A DNA stretch of 37,286 nt from Mariniphaga sp. (lineage in GTDB: Bacteria > Bacteroidota > Bacteroidia > Bacteroidales > Prolixibacteraceae). Below the pieces are notes generated by a model that was not told where the DNA came from, ran no database searches, and worked only from the letters and a program-made list of their open reading frames with translations. Shown piece after piece: positions 24,642 to 33,632 of this stretch. The first letter of the stretch is position 1; each line of letters starts with the position of its first letter. Location of the stretch: positions 1 through 37,286 of the forward strand of contig JAAFHB010000021.1 in NCBI GenBank assembly GCA_010906965.1, given 5' to 3'. The position numbers and the translations under genes were made by a program.

Positions 24642-27047
24642 TTAACGATTTATAGATTTCTGATCACTCATACTTGGTGGAAGATTTTTAACTCCCCATG
24701 CGATATTGGGTTGTGCTCCCATTTCAAAGATCAAAGTTCCACCATTTGTCAGTTTTTTGCGGTCTATCCAACAGTTTTCAACTTTTTCGCTGTTGAATGA
24801 AGCAGACTGAATATACATATTCGTTTTCGAATTGTTTTTTGTTTCGAGAACCAGCGTCTTTCCTGAATAATACTTTGGATCGAGTTGAATGGTTACTTTG
24901 TCGAAGAGGGGGCTGCCAAACTGAAAAGTCGGATTCATACCTGCATGTCCCTGAACATCAAACAACCCCATTGCGGCCATCACATACCATGCGCCCAACT
25001 GACCCTGATCTTCATCCTGTCCGAAACCATAACCATGCAAGGGCTCTGCTCCGTAAAATTCATTGCAAATCGTCCTGCTCCATTTTTGCGTCAGCCATGG
25101 TTTTCCCGAATAATTAAAAAGAAACGAATGGTGCAAACAAGGCTGATTGCCATGATTGTACAACTTTTCGAGGCCGGAGAAACTATCGATCTCCTTCCCT
25201 CCCCCAAAAGTTGATTTCTGACTTTCTGTAAAAGTCTTCTCAAGTCGCTCATTAAATAAATCTTTCCCTATCAATTGCATTAAACCGGCAGGATCCTGCG
25301 GCACATACCAGGTGTATTGAAATGCATTTCCCTCCTGAAATCCGCGCCATGCCTGCATGGGGTTAAAGTTTTCGACAAACTGCCCGTCCGCGTATTTCGG
25401 CCGGATGAATTTGGTTTCCGGATCAAACAGATTTTTCCAGTAGCCAGCCTGTTTCATTAGTTTCTTATAATCTTCTTCCTTGCCCATTGATTTGGCAAAC
25501 TGAGCAACGGCATACGAACTGAAGCTAAATTCGAGCGTGTGCGAGGCGGAGAAATTAAAGGTCCAATTTTTGGAAATTATTGTATCTTTTGAAGGTATAT
25601 AACCATTATTTACAAAATAATGCAGATCGTATTTTCCTGAACCAAATGAACGATTTACGTATCCGGTTTCATTTTTATAGGCCGTTTGGTAGGCTTGCTC
25701 CAAATCAAAATCGCGTATTCCACAATTATAGGTTGCAGCAAACATCAATCCGAAGTAATTGGTTTGCACACCATTCGAGTGTGCGCCCGCTGCCACTCCG
25801 TCGTGTAGCCAGCCGGTTTCCTTCGCAAAATCGAGATTCGACTGCATGTATTCACTTTGATAATCGGGATAGGCCAACGCCCATAGCTGACCAAGGTTCC
25901 AGAAAGCGCCCCAAATGCCATCGGTATTGTAATGGTTGTAAGTGGGTTTCCCCTTATCGTTCAAAGGAATCTGACCTATTCCGCCATCATTGCGCGGATA
26001 TTGCCCATTCGCATCACTCGCGAGCCCGCGACCCAGAAGTGCATGATAAAGCCCCGTGTAAAACTTCACGCGATCAATACTGTCACCTCCTTCGGCTTTG
26101 ATTCTTCCCAGTTTTTCATTCCATTTATCGTGCGTAGTTTTTTTCACGGCATCGAATGTTTGTCCGGTGGCTTCTGACACAAGGTTTTTACGTGCATTTT
26201 CGATGCTTGTGTACGAAAGTCCCACCTGCATCTCAACCACTTCATCTTTCTTTGTCGTGAAATTCAGGAACATTCCATTTCCGATCCCTTTTGTTTCCTT
26301 CTGATTCTGAAAAATAAGTGAATCGGTGAAGGAGCCAAATGATTCGGGTTCCTTGTTCAGTTGTATAACGAAATACATTTTTACACGTTTTCCCGGATCG
26401 CAAACTTTCAGGTATTCCGGATAGGTTTCGATCGAGCCTTCCAAACCGAATTTTCCTGACAACCGGATAATGGCTTCGGTCACCTCGCTGCTTTCTCCCT
26501 GACGATGCCCAACATCAAAAATGATGCGTGATTCTTTTGATTCAGGGAATGTATACCGGTGAAAACCGACACGCTCTGTGGCTGTCAGTTCCGCTTTGAT
26601 GCCATAATCTTTTAGAAATACAGAATAATAGCCAGGTTCGGCATGTTCCGTTGCTTTATCGAAACGTGAACGGTAACCGGCATCCGGGTTTTCAAGCGTT
26701 CCCGGGACAGTTTGCAAAACACCCGTTATTGGCATCGCAACCAATCCACCAATCTGGAATTCATGAAAATGGCCAAAACCCTCAATGGATGTATGACGAT
26801 CGTCATAACCACATGGCATCCAACTACCTGGACTTCCATAAGCATTGGTATGAGGCGCTAATTTAGCCATTCCAAATGGCAAACATGCAGGGGTATAAAA
26901 GAACCAGCGACCATGCACCGAACCAATCTGTGGATCGACATATGCCGAAGGATTAAAGGGTTTCTTTTCGACTGAGCAAGAAGCAAGAATTCCGATAAGG
27001 CTAAACAGAACCAGAATTCTTAATCTGAAATTAATAGATGAATGCAT
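24642..27047 (-). CDS. GH92 alpha-mannosidase, lipoprotein
   Basis: This 801-aa protein carries a lipoprotein signal (GILASC, Cys24) and so is probably anchored to the outer membrane. From residue 35 the GH92 fold begins (YVDPQIGSVHGRWFFYTPAC, then IEGFGHFHEFQIGG). The presumed general acid is E572 in QEGNAFQYTW, and the base pair is D678/D680 in QDEDQGQLGAW. The fold is calcium dependent in the family. The acceptor-side loop reads HGNQP (N634), not the GNEPxHH form I associate with alpha-1,2-specific members, so another linkage is likely. It follows the ROK kinase gene by only 16 bp. Confidence 0.9.
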   Translation of the reverse strand: MHSSINFRLRILVLFSLIGILASCSVEKKPFNPSAYVDPQIGSVHGRWFFYTPACLPFGMAKLAPHTNAYGSPGSWMPCGYDDRHTSIEGFGHFHEFQIGGLVAMPITGVLQTVPGTLENPDAGYRSRFDKATEHAEPGYYSVFLKDYGIKAELTATERVGFHRYTFPESKESRIIFDVGHRQGESSEVTEAIIRLSGKFGLEGSIETYPEYLKVCDPGKRVKMYFVIQLNKEPESFGSFTDSLIFQNQKETKGIGNGMFLNFTTKKDEVVEMQVGLSYTSIENARKNLVSEATGQTFDAVKKTTHDKWNEKLGRIKAEGGDSIDRVKFYTGLYHALLGRGLASDANGQYPRNDGGIGQIPLNDKGKPTYNHYNTDGIWGAFWNLGQLWALAYPDYQSEYMQSNLDFAKETGWLHDGVAAGAHSNGVQTNYFGLMFAATYNCGIRDFDLEQAYQTAYKNETGYVNRSFGSGKYDLHYFVNNGYIPSKDTIISKNWTFNFSASHTLEFSFSSYAVAQFAKSMGKEEDYKKLMKQAGYWKNLFDPETKFIRPKYADGQFVENFNPMQAWRGFQEGNAFQYTWYVPQDPAGLMQLIGKDLFNERLEKTFTESQKSTFGGGKEIDSFSGLEKLYNHGNQPCLHHSFLFNYSGKPWLTQKWSRTICNEFYGAEPLHGYGFGQDEDQGQLGAWYVMAAMGLFDVQGHAGMNPTFQFGSPLFDKVTIQLDPKYYSGKTLVLETKNNSKTNMYIQSASFNSEKVENCWIDRKKLTNGGTLIFEMGAQPNIAWGVKNLPPSMSDQKSINR

Positions 27048-27063
27048 GGCCTAAGCTTTAGAT

Positions 27064-28002
27064 TTATGACATTTGGGGTAAAAGTGATTTTACACGGTCG
27101 TAGTAGGTATTGTCAACCAAAACTGCACTTCCGATCATCGAGGCCGTTTCTTTTAATTCCGAAACTTCAATCCGGATAGTAACACCATTTAAGTGCAGGT
27201 GGGTTCTTAAGCTTTCGCCAAAAAGTGGAAACGCGTTCGAGATATTGCCGCCAATAACCAATACTTCCACACCAAACTTAACCATCCACGGCTGCAGAAA
27301 TACGCCAAGTTTAGTTCCAAAATCCACGAAAAGTGATTGTACAACAACATCACTGACAGCCTTCTGTGCAAGTTCCTTTACGCCGGGAAGCTCAATTCCG
27401 GTTTTTTCGGCATAGCGGTTGATTAAACCCCGCGTGGAAAAGTAATCGTCAGCATTCCCATTTTCGAATGGAAGGTACCAGATGCAACCCATATCAGGAA
27501 CTTCGGGTCCCGAGACGACAGGTAACCGGTTGTTTAAGAACGCTGAGCCAAAACCTGTTCCGAGGGTTATTGCAAGTACACGCGCTGAACCATTTGCCTT
27601 CCCGATCCAATCTTCGCCAATCGCAAAGGCAGTAGCATCATTGATAAACCGGACCGGAAAATCATCAGGAAGGTTCATCTTCTTTCTTAAAGCATCCGGC
27701 ACATTTAGCCCATAAATATTTTCATACTTTTTATTGTTACCCTTGAACAATGCGATTCCATTGGCATAGTCAAATGGACCAGGCATAGCAAACCCAATTC
27801 CGCTCACATTTTCTAAACCAACTTTATCAATCGTTCTTTGAATTGTACGACTCCAGGCGTCAATTATCTCCTCAACTGTACCCTGGTTATCCAAGTCACT
27901 TTCAGAAAATGTTTCTGGCAGATATTTCTTTTCATCAATATTACAGGCAGCACAGCTAACATGGCTGCCACCTATATCTACTCCAATCGCGATCGTTCTC
28001 AT
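27064..28002 (-). CDS. ROK family sugar kinase (glucokinase/mannokinase-like)
   Basis: The start at 28002 (MRTIAIGVDIGGSHVS) is chosen because the longer open frame (to 28053) would overlap the preceding GH92 gene. The protein has 312 aa and is cytoplasmic. DIGGSH is the phosphate-binding motif, the catalytic Asp is D122 in INDATAFAIGE, and LGTGFGSAF is the second glycine loop. The CxCGxxGCxE zinc motif of classical ROK proteins is missing; PEVPDMGCIWYLPF occupies the region. There is no N-terminal DNA-binding domain, so it is a kinase and not a repressor. It most likely phosphorylates mannose or a related hexose released by the cluster's glycosidases. Confidence 0.85.
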   Translation of the reverse strand: MRTIAIGVDIGGSHVSCAACNIDEKKYLPETFSESDLDNQGTVEEIIDAWSRTIQRTIDKVGLENVSGIGFAMPGPFDYANGIALFKGNNKKYENIYGLNVPDALRKKMNLPDDFPVRFINDATAFAIGEDWIGKANGSARVLAITLGTGFGSAFLNNRLPVVSGPEVPDMGCIWYLPFENGNADDYFSTRGLINRYAEKTGIELPGVKELAQKAVSDVVVQSLFVDFGTKLGVFLQPWMVKFGVEVLVIGGNISNAFPLFGESLRTHLHLNGVTIRIEVSELKETASMIGSAVLVDNTYYDRVKSLLPQMS

Positions 28003-28037
28003 CTCTAATATATTATTTACTTTATAAATCCCATTAT

Positions 28038-30317
28038 TTAATTGATACCCCAATTTTTATTTGGAGTCGATCCCATCTCCAACTCCAACTTTCCACCATC
28101 AGTCACATCTTTAAACTTCAACTTCGGCATTTTTAATGGCTTTCCATTCAATTTTGCAGATTGAATATAGATATTTTCATCGGAGTTGTTTTTTGCTTTG
28201 ATCACAAAGGATTTCCCCCCATTGTACATCTTATCAATGTGGATATTGACTTCTTCGAACAATGGTGAAGTAAGATCGAAGGTTGGATCGTCGGTCACCG
28301 CTCCGTTCATTTCGAATAAACCCATCGAGGCAATTACAAACCAGCCGCCCATCTGACCCTCATCTTCATCACCTTCCCATCCATGATATGGTGTATTTCC
28401 ATAGAAATTATCGAGGATGGCCCGCGAATATTTCTGGGTGAGCCATGGTTTCCCGGAGTAGTTGAATAAAAATGAAGCCTGCATATTTCCTTCGTTGCCA
28501 TGGTTGATGTAGTATTCAAAAGCGATCTCCTGGTGACGGTCGAATGCGTGAGCGGCGAAATTATGCTTTACCGATTTTTCAAATCCTTCTTCCAAGCGTT
28601 TATTAAACAGATCCTTTCCGATAACGGATACCAAACCAGGGATATCATGCGGAACATACCAGGTATATTGCCAGGCATTCCCTTCAACCCAGTGTTTGCC
28701 AGAGAAAGGATCGAAATTTTTCATCCAGTTTCCGCTGGAGTCTTTCGGAACCTGCATCTTCAGCTCCGGATGAAACTGGTTCTTCCAGTTTTCCGACCTT
28801 TTGCTGAAAAGCTTGTAATCGGTATCCTTATTCATTGCTTTTGCCAGTTGGGCAGCGCAAAAATCAGTATAAGCATAATCCAAAGTCCGGCACGCAGCAT
28901 CAATTTCAAGCGGAACATATCCTAATTCGTTGTAAACATTTAATCTTTCCATACCCGAGAGTCCGGTTCCCGGAAATCTTTTACCTTGCTCCATTCCGTT
29001 ATGCCTGACAGCATCATACAATTTGTTCTTGTCGTAATCCCTGATCCCCTTTTGATAAGCCGAAACCATCAGTGCAATTTCATGGGTTACTTCCATGATG
29101 CCTGTCAGTTTCAAACCTGTCGGACCATTGTTTGTCCATCCTGTCTTGTCGTAAAGTTCAAGTTCTGTTTTTACCCAGTTATTCATGATATCAGGAGCCA
29201 CAAGCGATAGAATTGTATTGTAATTCCAGAAGGTGTTCCAGAATGCATCGCCACCATACATCACATCACCTTTAGGTAATTGTTGAATTTTATTAAAAGG
29301 GTCAACATAACGGCCATCCACATCGCTCCAGGTTTGCTTGGCAAAACTTCGGTAAAAATTGGTATAGAATTTCTCCTTATTTACTTCGCTCCCTTTCACT
29401 TCAATTGTTGAAAGAAGGTTGTTCCATTGTTCGCGGGCTGATGCAGCGGCTGCTTCAAAATCCCATCCGAAAGGTTCCAGTTCTGTTTTCAGGTTGTTTC
29501 TTGCCCCAGCCATATCAACCAATGATAGCCCCACTTTCATCATGATGGCTTCATTATCATTTGTTGAATAAGTTACGAAGGCACCCACATCCTTTTTGCC
29601 GGTGATTTGATCAACATTGGTTTTAATCGTATTATCCTGCCAACCATTCAGTGACTTAAATGGCTTATTAAACTGAATCGTAAAGTAAAGTGTATACTCA
29701 CCAAAATCGGCCTTCGTTTTGGCAAATCCCTCAACCACATCCTTCCCAACTTTACTTATAACGGCATTTTGAATATCAATTTTATATTCCGTTGGAAAGT
29801 TTAAAACCAACATGATGCGGACATCATCCTTTGCTTTGAAGGTATATTTATGAAAACCGCAATGTGTGGATGCAGTAAGTTCGGCTTTGCAATCGGCATC
29901 GTACAGTTCGCAGGAATAATACCCCGGCGAGGCTTTCTCACTTTCCTTCAGAATACGGGAATGAAAACCCGCTCCTGCGCCGCGATAAGCTTTTGAACTG
30001 GCGCCATTCTCCTTTGTAAAATCCTGTGTTGCGGGCATTACCATCAGACCAGCCATTGTCCAGGCATGAATATGACTAAAACCTGTGACATTCATGATCG
30101 AATAATCGTAGCCTGCCATCCAGCCCGATTTCTGATTATCGGGACCTAATTGAACCATTCCATACGGAACACTAGCATAGGGTCCTAACATCCATCGCGA
30201 ATTGGAAGTGCCTGTAAACACATTCACATAATCCACAGGATTGTGTTTGTTCTGAGCAATATTGGTTTGGATAAAACCAATGATTACCAATACCAATAAA
30301 AAGAATTTTAGCTTCAT
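28038..30317 (-). CDS. GH92 alpha-mannosidase, secreted
   Basis: This 759-aa protein has a cleavable signal peptide (IIGFIQTNIAQ), and the GH92 domain starts almost at once (YVNVFTGTSNSRWMLGPYAS, VTGFSHIHAWTMAGL). It is the smallest of the four, with no accessory domain. The presumed general acid is E545 in VEGNAWQYTW, and D650/D652 in GDEDEGQMGGW are the base pair. The acceptor-side loop is HGNEG (N608), which differs from the other three copies. The gene begins 61 bp after the large GH92 and ends 35 bp before the kinase start. The family assignment is firm and the linkage is unknown. Confidence 0.92.
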   Translation of the reverse strand: MKLKFFLLVLVIIGFIQTNIAQNKHNPVDYVNVFTGTSNSRWMLGPYASVPYGMVQLGPDNQKSGWMAGYDYSIMNVTGFSHIHAWTMAGLMVMPATQDFTKENGASSKAYRGAGAGFHSRILKESEKASPGYYSCELYDADCKAELTASTHCGFHKYTFKAKDDVRIMLVLNFPTEYKIDIQNAVISKVGKDVVEGFAKTKADFGEYTLYFTIQFNKPFKSLNGWQDNTIKTNVDQITGKKDVGAFVTYSTNDNEAIMMKVGLSLVDMAGARNNLKTELEPFGWDFEAAAASAREQWNNLLSTIEVKGSEVNKEKFYTNFYRSFAKQTWSDVDGRYVDPFNKIQQLPKGDVMYGGDAFWNTFWNYNTILSLVAPDIMNNWVKTELELYDKTGWTNNGPTGLKLTGIMEVTHEIALMVSAYQKGIRDYDKNKLYDAVRHNGMEQGKRFPGTGLSGMERLNVYNELGYVPLEIDAACRTLDYAYTDFCAAQLAKAMNKDTDYKLFSKRSENWKNQFHPELKMQVPKDSSGNWMKNFDPFSGKHWVEGNAWQYTWYVPHDIPGLVSVIGKDLFNKRLEEGFEKSVKHNFAAHAFDRHQEIAFEYYINHGNEGNMQASFLFNYSGKPWLTQKYSRAILDNFYGNTPYHGWEGDEDEGQMGGWFVIASMGLFEMNGAVTDDPTFDLTSPLFEEVNIHIDKMYNGGKSFVIKAKNNSDENIYIQSAKLNGKPLKMPKLKFKDVTDGGKLELEMGSTPNKNWGIN

Positions 30318-30378
30318 GATAATATTTTCATTTTAGGAATTCGACAGTTTACTCTTTTCCAGTTTCGATAACACCTTG

Positions 30379-33300
30379 TCAATGAATATCAATCCCCCAA
30401 TTCATATTGGCTTCCGGACCCATTTCCAGGATCAGCGAGCCACCTTTTAAAAGTTCGCTTGCAGGAAATTGAAAAGACCTGAGTGGCGCACCATTTAGCG
30501 TTGCGCTTTGTACATATTTGTTCAAGCGGGAAGCATTCTTAGCTTCAATAATGAAGTTCTTTCCACGTCCAAAACGCTGTCCCAAATCAATTTCCACCTT
30601 CCTGTAAAGAGGACTTCCTATTTCGTAGATCGGATCTACACGACAACCTCCGTCCGTCTGGAATAAGCCCAGGGAAGCCATGATAAACCAGGCGCTCATC
30701 TGTCCCTGGTCTTCATCACCAAGATATGCATTTGCCAATCCATAACCATAGTAACGGTCAACAATCGCGCGACTCCATTTTTGAGTCAGCCAGGGTTTGT
30801 CTACCCAGTTGAAAAGAAATGCAAAATGCATCGATTGCTGATTTCCCTGCATCACTGGGTAGTCCCAATACTGATCATTCGGCGCATTAAAACGCCATTT
30901 GTAGCTTTCATTGAAGCCCCAATCCAATCGATCGGTAAAACGTTTCTTCCCGATCGCTTCGGCCAGAGCCGGAACATCCTGAGGAACAAAAAAGGTTAAT
31001 TGCCAGGCATTTCCTTCCACATATTGCTCATTGCGTCCTGATTGGTACGGATCAAAATCGGGCATCCACGAGCCATCGGACTTCCGTAAACGGGCATAAC
31101 CACTTTCCACGTCAATCACATTTCGCCAGTATTCCCCGCGTTTTTTAAATTCCTGATAATCGCCTTCCTTACCTAAGGATTTGGCAAACTGACTTACAGT
31201 CCAGTCGTCGTGACTGTATTCCAATGAATTGGAAAAACGACCTTTGTCATAAGGAACGTAATGATATTTCAGATAGGGTACCAGGTCTCTGTTTCCTGCA
31301 AAACCACCTCCCACTTTTTGAGCCGGAGTTGTCTGCATTTTCTTTACAGCTTCAAAGGCTTTTTGAGCATCGAAATCACGGATACCCATTTGATAAGCAC
31401 CTACAATTAACGGGATTTCGTGCTCAGCCACCATTACCGGAATATATTCCATTCCTGCAGGTCCTTTGGCTAACCACCCATTTACATCGTACATTGCGAG
31501 TTGAGATTTCACCCAGCGGTTGCTCCATTCCGGTGTAACCAGGTTCCAGAATTGATTGAGATTCCAGAAGGTATTCCAAAAGGCATCACAGCCCAGCGCC
31601 GGCGATTCGGGATCAGCAAGTTGTCTTACATTTTCATCGGCATCTACCCATTTACCATCCACATCGCTGAAGGTATTCCTGCTGCACAAAGCACGGTACA
31701 TATTTGAATAAAACCGGATTTTCTCACGCCGATCGTTGGTTGATATTTTAACGCGTTCAAACAAGTTATTCCAGGTATTAACATTGTTTTGCCTGACAGC
31801 ATCAAAGTCCCAGCCAAAGGGTTTTGTTACTTCTGTTTCCAGGTTAAGTGAGGCATTCCCGATGCTTACATACGAAATGGCCGTACGAACCTGCACCTGT
31901 TGGTGCTCTCTTGTATCGAACTCCATATAAGCACCCGCATCTTTACAATTCTTCAGTAGTAGAATTGCAGTTTTATCCTGGACGCCTTTTTCGGACCACA
32001 CCCCAAAATTCTTGATGGGCTGATCAAATTCGATCACAAAATTGACAATGTATTCCTGCGAAATTCCGCCTGACCAAGTGTTTGGAGATAGCTGTTTACT
32101 AAATCCTTCCACACGATGGTCGCTCACCTTTTTGATCTGAACTTCTTCTAATTGATAACCATATTCAGCCGGTATCTGCAGATCGATCAATACACGCGAT
32201 CCCTCTTTATCTTTAGGAAATGTATAGCGTTGAAAACTGCAGCGCGTTGTGGCAGTCAGTTCGGCCCTGATCCCGTAATCTGTAAGGTCGGCTTTATAAT
32301 AACCAATAGGCGCTTCTTCAGTCTGTTTGTTCAGGCGTGAGCGGTAACCTTCATCCGGTTTTTTCTCGTCACCAACTTTTGTTTGCAATTTGCCATTAGT
32401 TGGCATCAACGATAATCCGGCCATGGTCCATTCGTGGATATGACTAAACCCGCCAATGGTTTCAAAGATAGGATCATAACCAGCCTGCCAGCCGCCGTTT
32501 TGATTATCGGGACTGAGTTTCACCATACTAAAAGGCATCCACGGACCGGGAGCGATCATCCAGCGTGAATGAGCAGTTCCCATCATTGTGTCTGCATAAC
32601 CTGCCGGGGTGATCCGTTTTTGAGGCGAACGAATTACTTCACCTGTTTGTACTTTGTTCCCATCAATCCTGATTTCATAATTACTTGTGCGATTAGCTTC
32701 AACCGTTGGCATCGGGGCTTCAAAAACAGATCGCCCGGTTTCGATATTTTCGGTAAATATCTCGTCTCCATCAAGAAGGATACTCAATTGTGGTTTCCCC
32801 GTAAGATGTTCTATATCTACCAATAAAGGCTGTGCTTTTCCATCAGGTGTTTCAATTTCATAATCAGCAGCTTTGATATCACGCAAAAAAACGTTTTTAT
32901 TCAGGATTAGTTTGGCACTTTCCGGACCTTCCATGCGAATCTGATCAAATTTAATCCACGAACCTTGCAAGGTTGTCAGTCGGATTTCATTGCCTCCATT
33001 TTTCAGAAGATCGTGCCCGACAGGTATTTCAATTAAATATTCTTTCCCCAATCCGGTACTGTCATTAACGGAATGCTTCACATGGTCTCCCGGCAACTCA
33101 AATTTTGTTGGGTTTCCATTAATGGAGACTTTAAAAATGGGTGGATTTTCTGAATTGTAATCGAAAAGATCAATAATCAGTTTCCATTCTCCCTGTTTGG
33201 GTAGATTGTCAATTCCAAAAAGAATGTTCAGCGTATGCGAACGCCATCCGGCCGTTGACCAGGTTCCGCCCCATTCGTCTGCCGGACCCGGTAAAATATA

Positions 33301-33552
33301 GGGGAAGTCAGTTTTAACTTCCGACCGGCCAATCAGGAAATAACGGTCTTCCCAACCAAAATCTTTTTCAAGAAAACGTTTATACCCATTTGGAGCAAGC
33401 GAAAATTCGGAAGCACTGTTATTTGCCTCCCCAATTTGCCAGATCAGCTGATTCTCCGTTTTGAACGAATAAAACAGGAACCCAAAACATAAAAGGGAAA
33501 TGAACGGGATTAGCTTTACTTCCTGCAAAATTAGCCTTGTTGTTTTTTTCAT
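30379..33552 (-). CDS. GH92 alpha-mannosidase with N-terminal PL4-like domain
   Basis: The start at 33552 (MKKTTRLILQEVKL) is preferred; a frame open to 33678 would overlap the preceding gene by 46 bp. The protein has 1057 aa. A hydrophobic segment (residues 13-28) serves as signal or anchor. Residues about 35-220 (IWQIGEANNSASEF, PYILPGPADEWGGTW, GGNEIRLTTLQGSWIKFDQI) resemble the carbohydrate-binding third domain of PL4 rhamnogalacturonan lyases. A beta linker follows, then GH92 from about residue 315 (YADTMMGTAHSRWMIAPGP). E846 (VEGNAWQLTF) and D946/D948 (GDEDQGQMSAW) are the presumed catalytic residues. The acceptor loop reads QGNQQ (N904). The architecture is unusual for GH92, and the added domain may bind the substrate. 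Confidence 0.88.
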   Translation of the reverse strand: MKKTTRLILQEVKLIPFISLLCFGFLFYSFKTENQLIWQIGEANNSASEFSLAPNGYKRFLEKDFGWEDRYFLIGRSEVKTDFPYILPGPADEWGGTWSTAGWRSHTLNILFGIDNLPKQGEWKLIIDLFDYNSENPPIFKVSINGNPTKFELPGDHVKHSVNDSTGLGKEYLIEIPVGHDLLKNGGNEIRLTTLQGSWIKFDQIRMEGPESAKLILNKNVFLRDIKAADYEIETPDGKAQPLLVDIEHLTGKPQLSILLDGDEIFTENIETGRSVFEAPMPTVEANRTSNYEIRIDGNKVQTGEVIRSPQKRITPAGYADTMMGTAHSRWMIAPGPWMPFSMVKLSPDNQNGGWQAGYDPIFETIGGFSHIHEWTMAGLSLMPTNGKLQTKVGDEKKPDEGYRSRLNKQTEEAPIGYYKADLTDYGIRAELTATTRCSFQRYTFPKDKEGSRVLIDLQIPAEYGYQLEEVQIKKVSDHRVEGFSKQLSPNTWSGGISQEYIVNFVIEFDQPIKNFGVWSEKGVQDKTAILLLKNCKDAGAYMEFDTREHQQVQVRTAISYVSIGNASLNLETEVTKPFGWDFDAVRQNNVNTWNNLFERVKISTNDRREKIRFYSNMYRALCSRNTFSDVDGKWVDADENVRQLADPESPALGCDAFWNTFWNLNQFWNLVTPEWSNRWVKSQLAMYDVNGWLAKGPAGMEYIPVMVAEHEIPLIVGAYQMGIRDFDAQKAFEAVKKMQTTPAQKVGGGFAGNRDLVPYLKYHYVPYDKGRFSNSLEYSHDDWTVSQFAKSLGKEGDYQEFKKRGEYWRNVIDVESGYARLRKSDGSWMPDFDPYQSGRNEQYVEGNAWQLTFFVPQDVPALAEAIGKKRFTDRLDWGFNESYKWRFNAPNDQYWDYPVMQGNQQSMHFAFLFNWVDKPWLTQKWSRAIVDRYYGYGLANAYLGDEDQGQMSAWFIMASLGLFQTDGGCRVDPIYEIGSPLYRKVEIDLGQRFGRGKNFIIEAKNASRLNKYVQSATLNGAPLRSFQFPASELLKGGSLILEMGPEANMNWGIDIH

Positions 33553-33632
33553 TCTGTAAAAGTTATTTATAGAAACCATGATTAATTTTAATTGTTCAAC
33601 ATTACAACCAAACAGTGCGCCAGTATCCATTT

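Noticed and set aside
28003-28053. 17-codon upstream extension of the ROK kinase
   Set aside because: It overlaps the end of the preceding GH92 gene, and the conserved ROK N-terminus starts at 28002.
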